From Aliiroseovarius pelagivivens (lineage in GTDB: Bacteria; Pseudomonadota; Alphaproteobacteria; Rhodobacterales; Rhodobacteraceae), in contig NZ_OMOI01000001.1 of NCBI RefSeq assembly GCF_900302485.1, positions 496,001-560,000 on the forward strand: a DNA stretch of 64,000 nt, read 5' to 3'. This document shows positions 63,979-64,000 of the stretch, in pieces. Position 1 is the stretch's first letter. Each line of letters opens with the position of its first letter. A program made the position numbers and the translations under genes. A model generated the notes under the pieces. It saw only the letters and a program-made list of their open reading frames with translations. It searched no databases and was not told the origin of the DNA.

Positions 63979-64000
63979 TTCCTATGGCAGTGTCTGGTGG

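Overview
The window is chromosomal DNA of a marine-type alphaproteobacterium of the order Rhodobacterales (Roseobacter group). The evidence is by-eye GC near 60%, dense operons with many ATGA stop/start overlaps, the hisB-hisH-hisA-hisF-hisE order, homoprotocatechuate and polyamine catabolic operons, a PrpE-type propionyl-CoA synthetase, DmdB/DmdC-like acyl-CoA enzymes, and an NDUFS4-like Complex I accessory protein. No insertion sequence, prophage, integrase, CRISPR array or rRNA is visible. It reads as stable chromosome, with one AT-rich non-coding patch (1740-2304) and a lineage-specific corner near the right end (61.4-63.4 kb).

Layout. 1-6.2 kb: uvrB (cut by the window edge), the NDUFS4-like gene, an alpha/beta hydrolase, a small membrane protein, glyA and nadK. 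6.3-10.6 kb: prpE and maeB, separated by a stretch rich in TTTGCAAA motifs. 10.9-14.1 kb: the nucleoside salvage operon cdd-deoB-add-upp. 14.1-24.9 kb: lipid and carboxylic acid metabolism, with an acyl-CoA ligase, an EamA exporter, and the beta-oxidation operon merR-acyl-CoA dehydrogenase-GST-fadA-fadJ beside a second MerR regulator. 25-36 kb: a putative Mn exporter, two coupled hot-dog thioesterases with a MATE pump, DUF952-pyrD-arsC, a periplasmic 5'-nucleotidase, an amidase and malonyl-CoA synthetase.

36.2-46.6 kb is a coherent polyamine island: gamma-glutamylputrescine oxidase-like FAD enzymes at both ends, a glutamate-putrescine ligase-like glutamine synthetase, a PotFGHI-type ABC importer, a GntR regulator and a class III aminotransferase. 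Palindromic TTTGATCA boxes lie upstream of both divergent arms, suggesting that the GntR protein controls them. 46.6-49.2 kb is modABC (molybdate uptake). 49.3-54.0 kb is the hpaEDGH part of the homoprotocatechuate meta-cleavage pathway with its divergent MarR regulator HpaR. 54-64 kb holds pabB, tRNA-Tyr, rlmB, a YHS protein, a CoA-binding protein, the histidine operon (interrupted by an oppositely oriented DUF2147 gene), a GNAT-like protein, an unusual regulator with a LysR-like winged helix but no recognisable LysR effector domain, an XRE regulator and tRNA-Gly.

The best candidates for something not routinely annotated are: a two-copy composite intergenic element (two mini-hairpins plus a conserved block) placed directly after a stop codon at convergent gene ends; the TTTGCAAA operator/terminator overlap between maeB and prpE; the shared TTTGATCA boxes of the polyamine island; and the regulator/GNAT-like pair at 61.4-63.1 kb. 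I see no clear multi-gene defence system or wholly new machinery, and I do not claim one.
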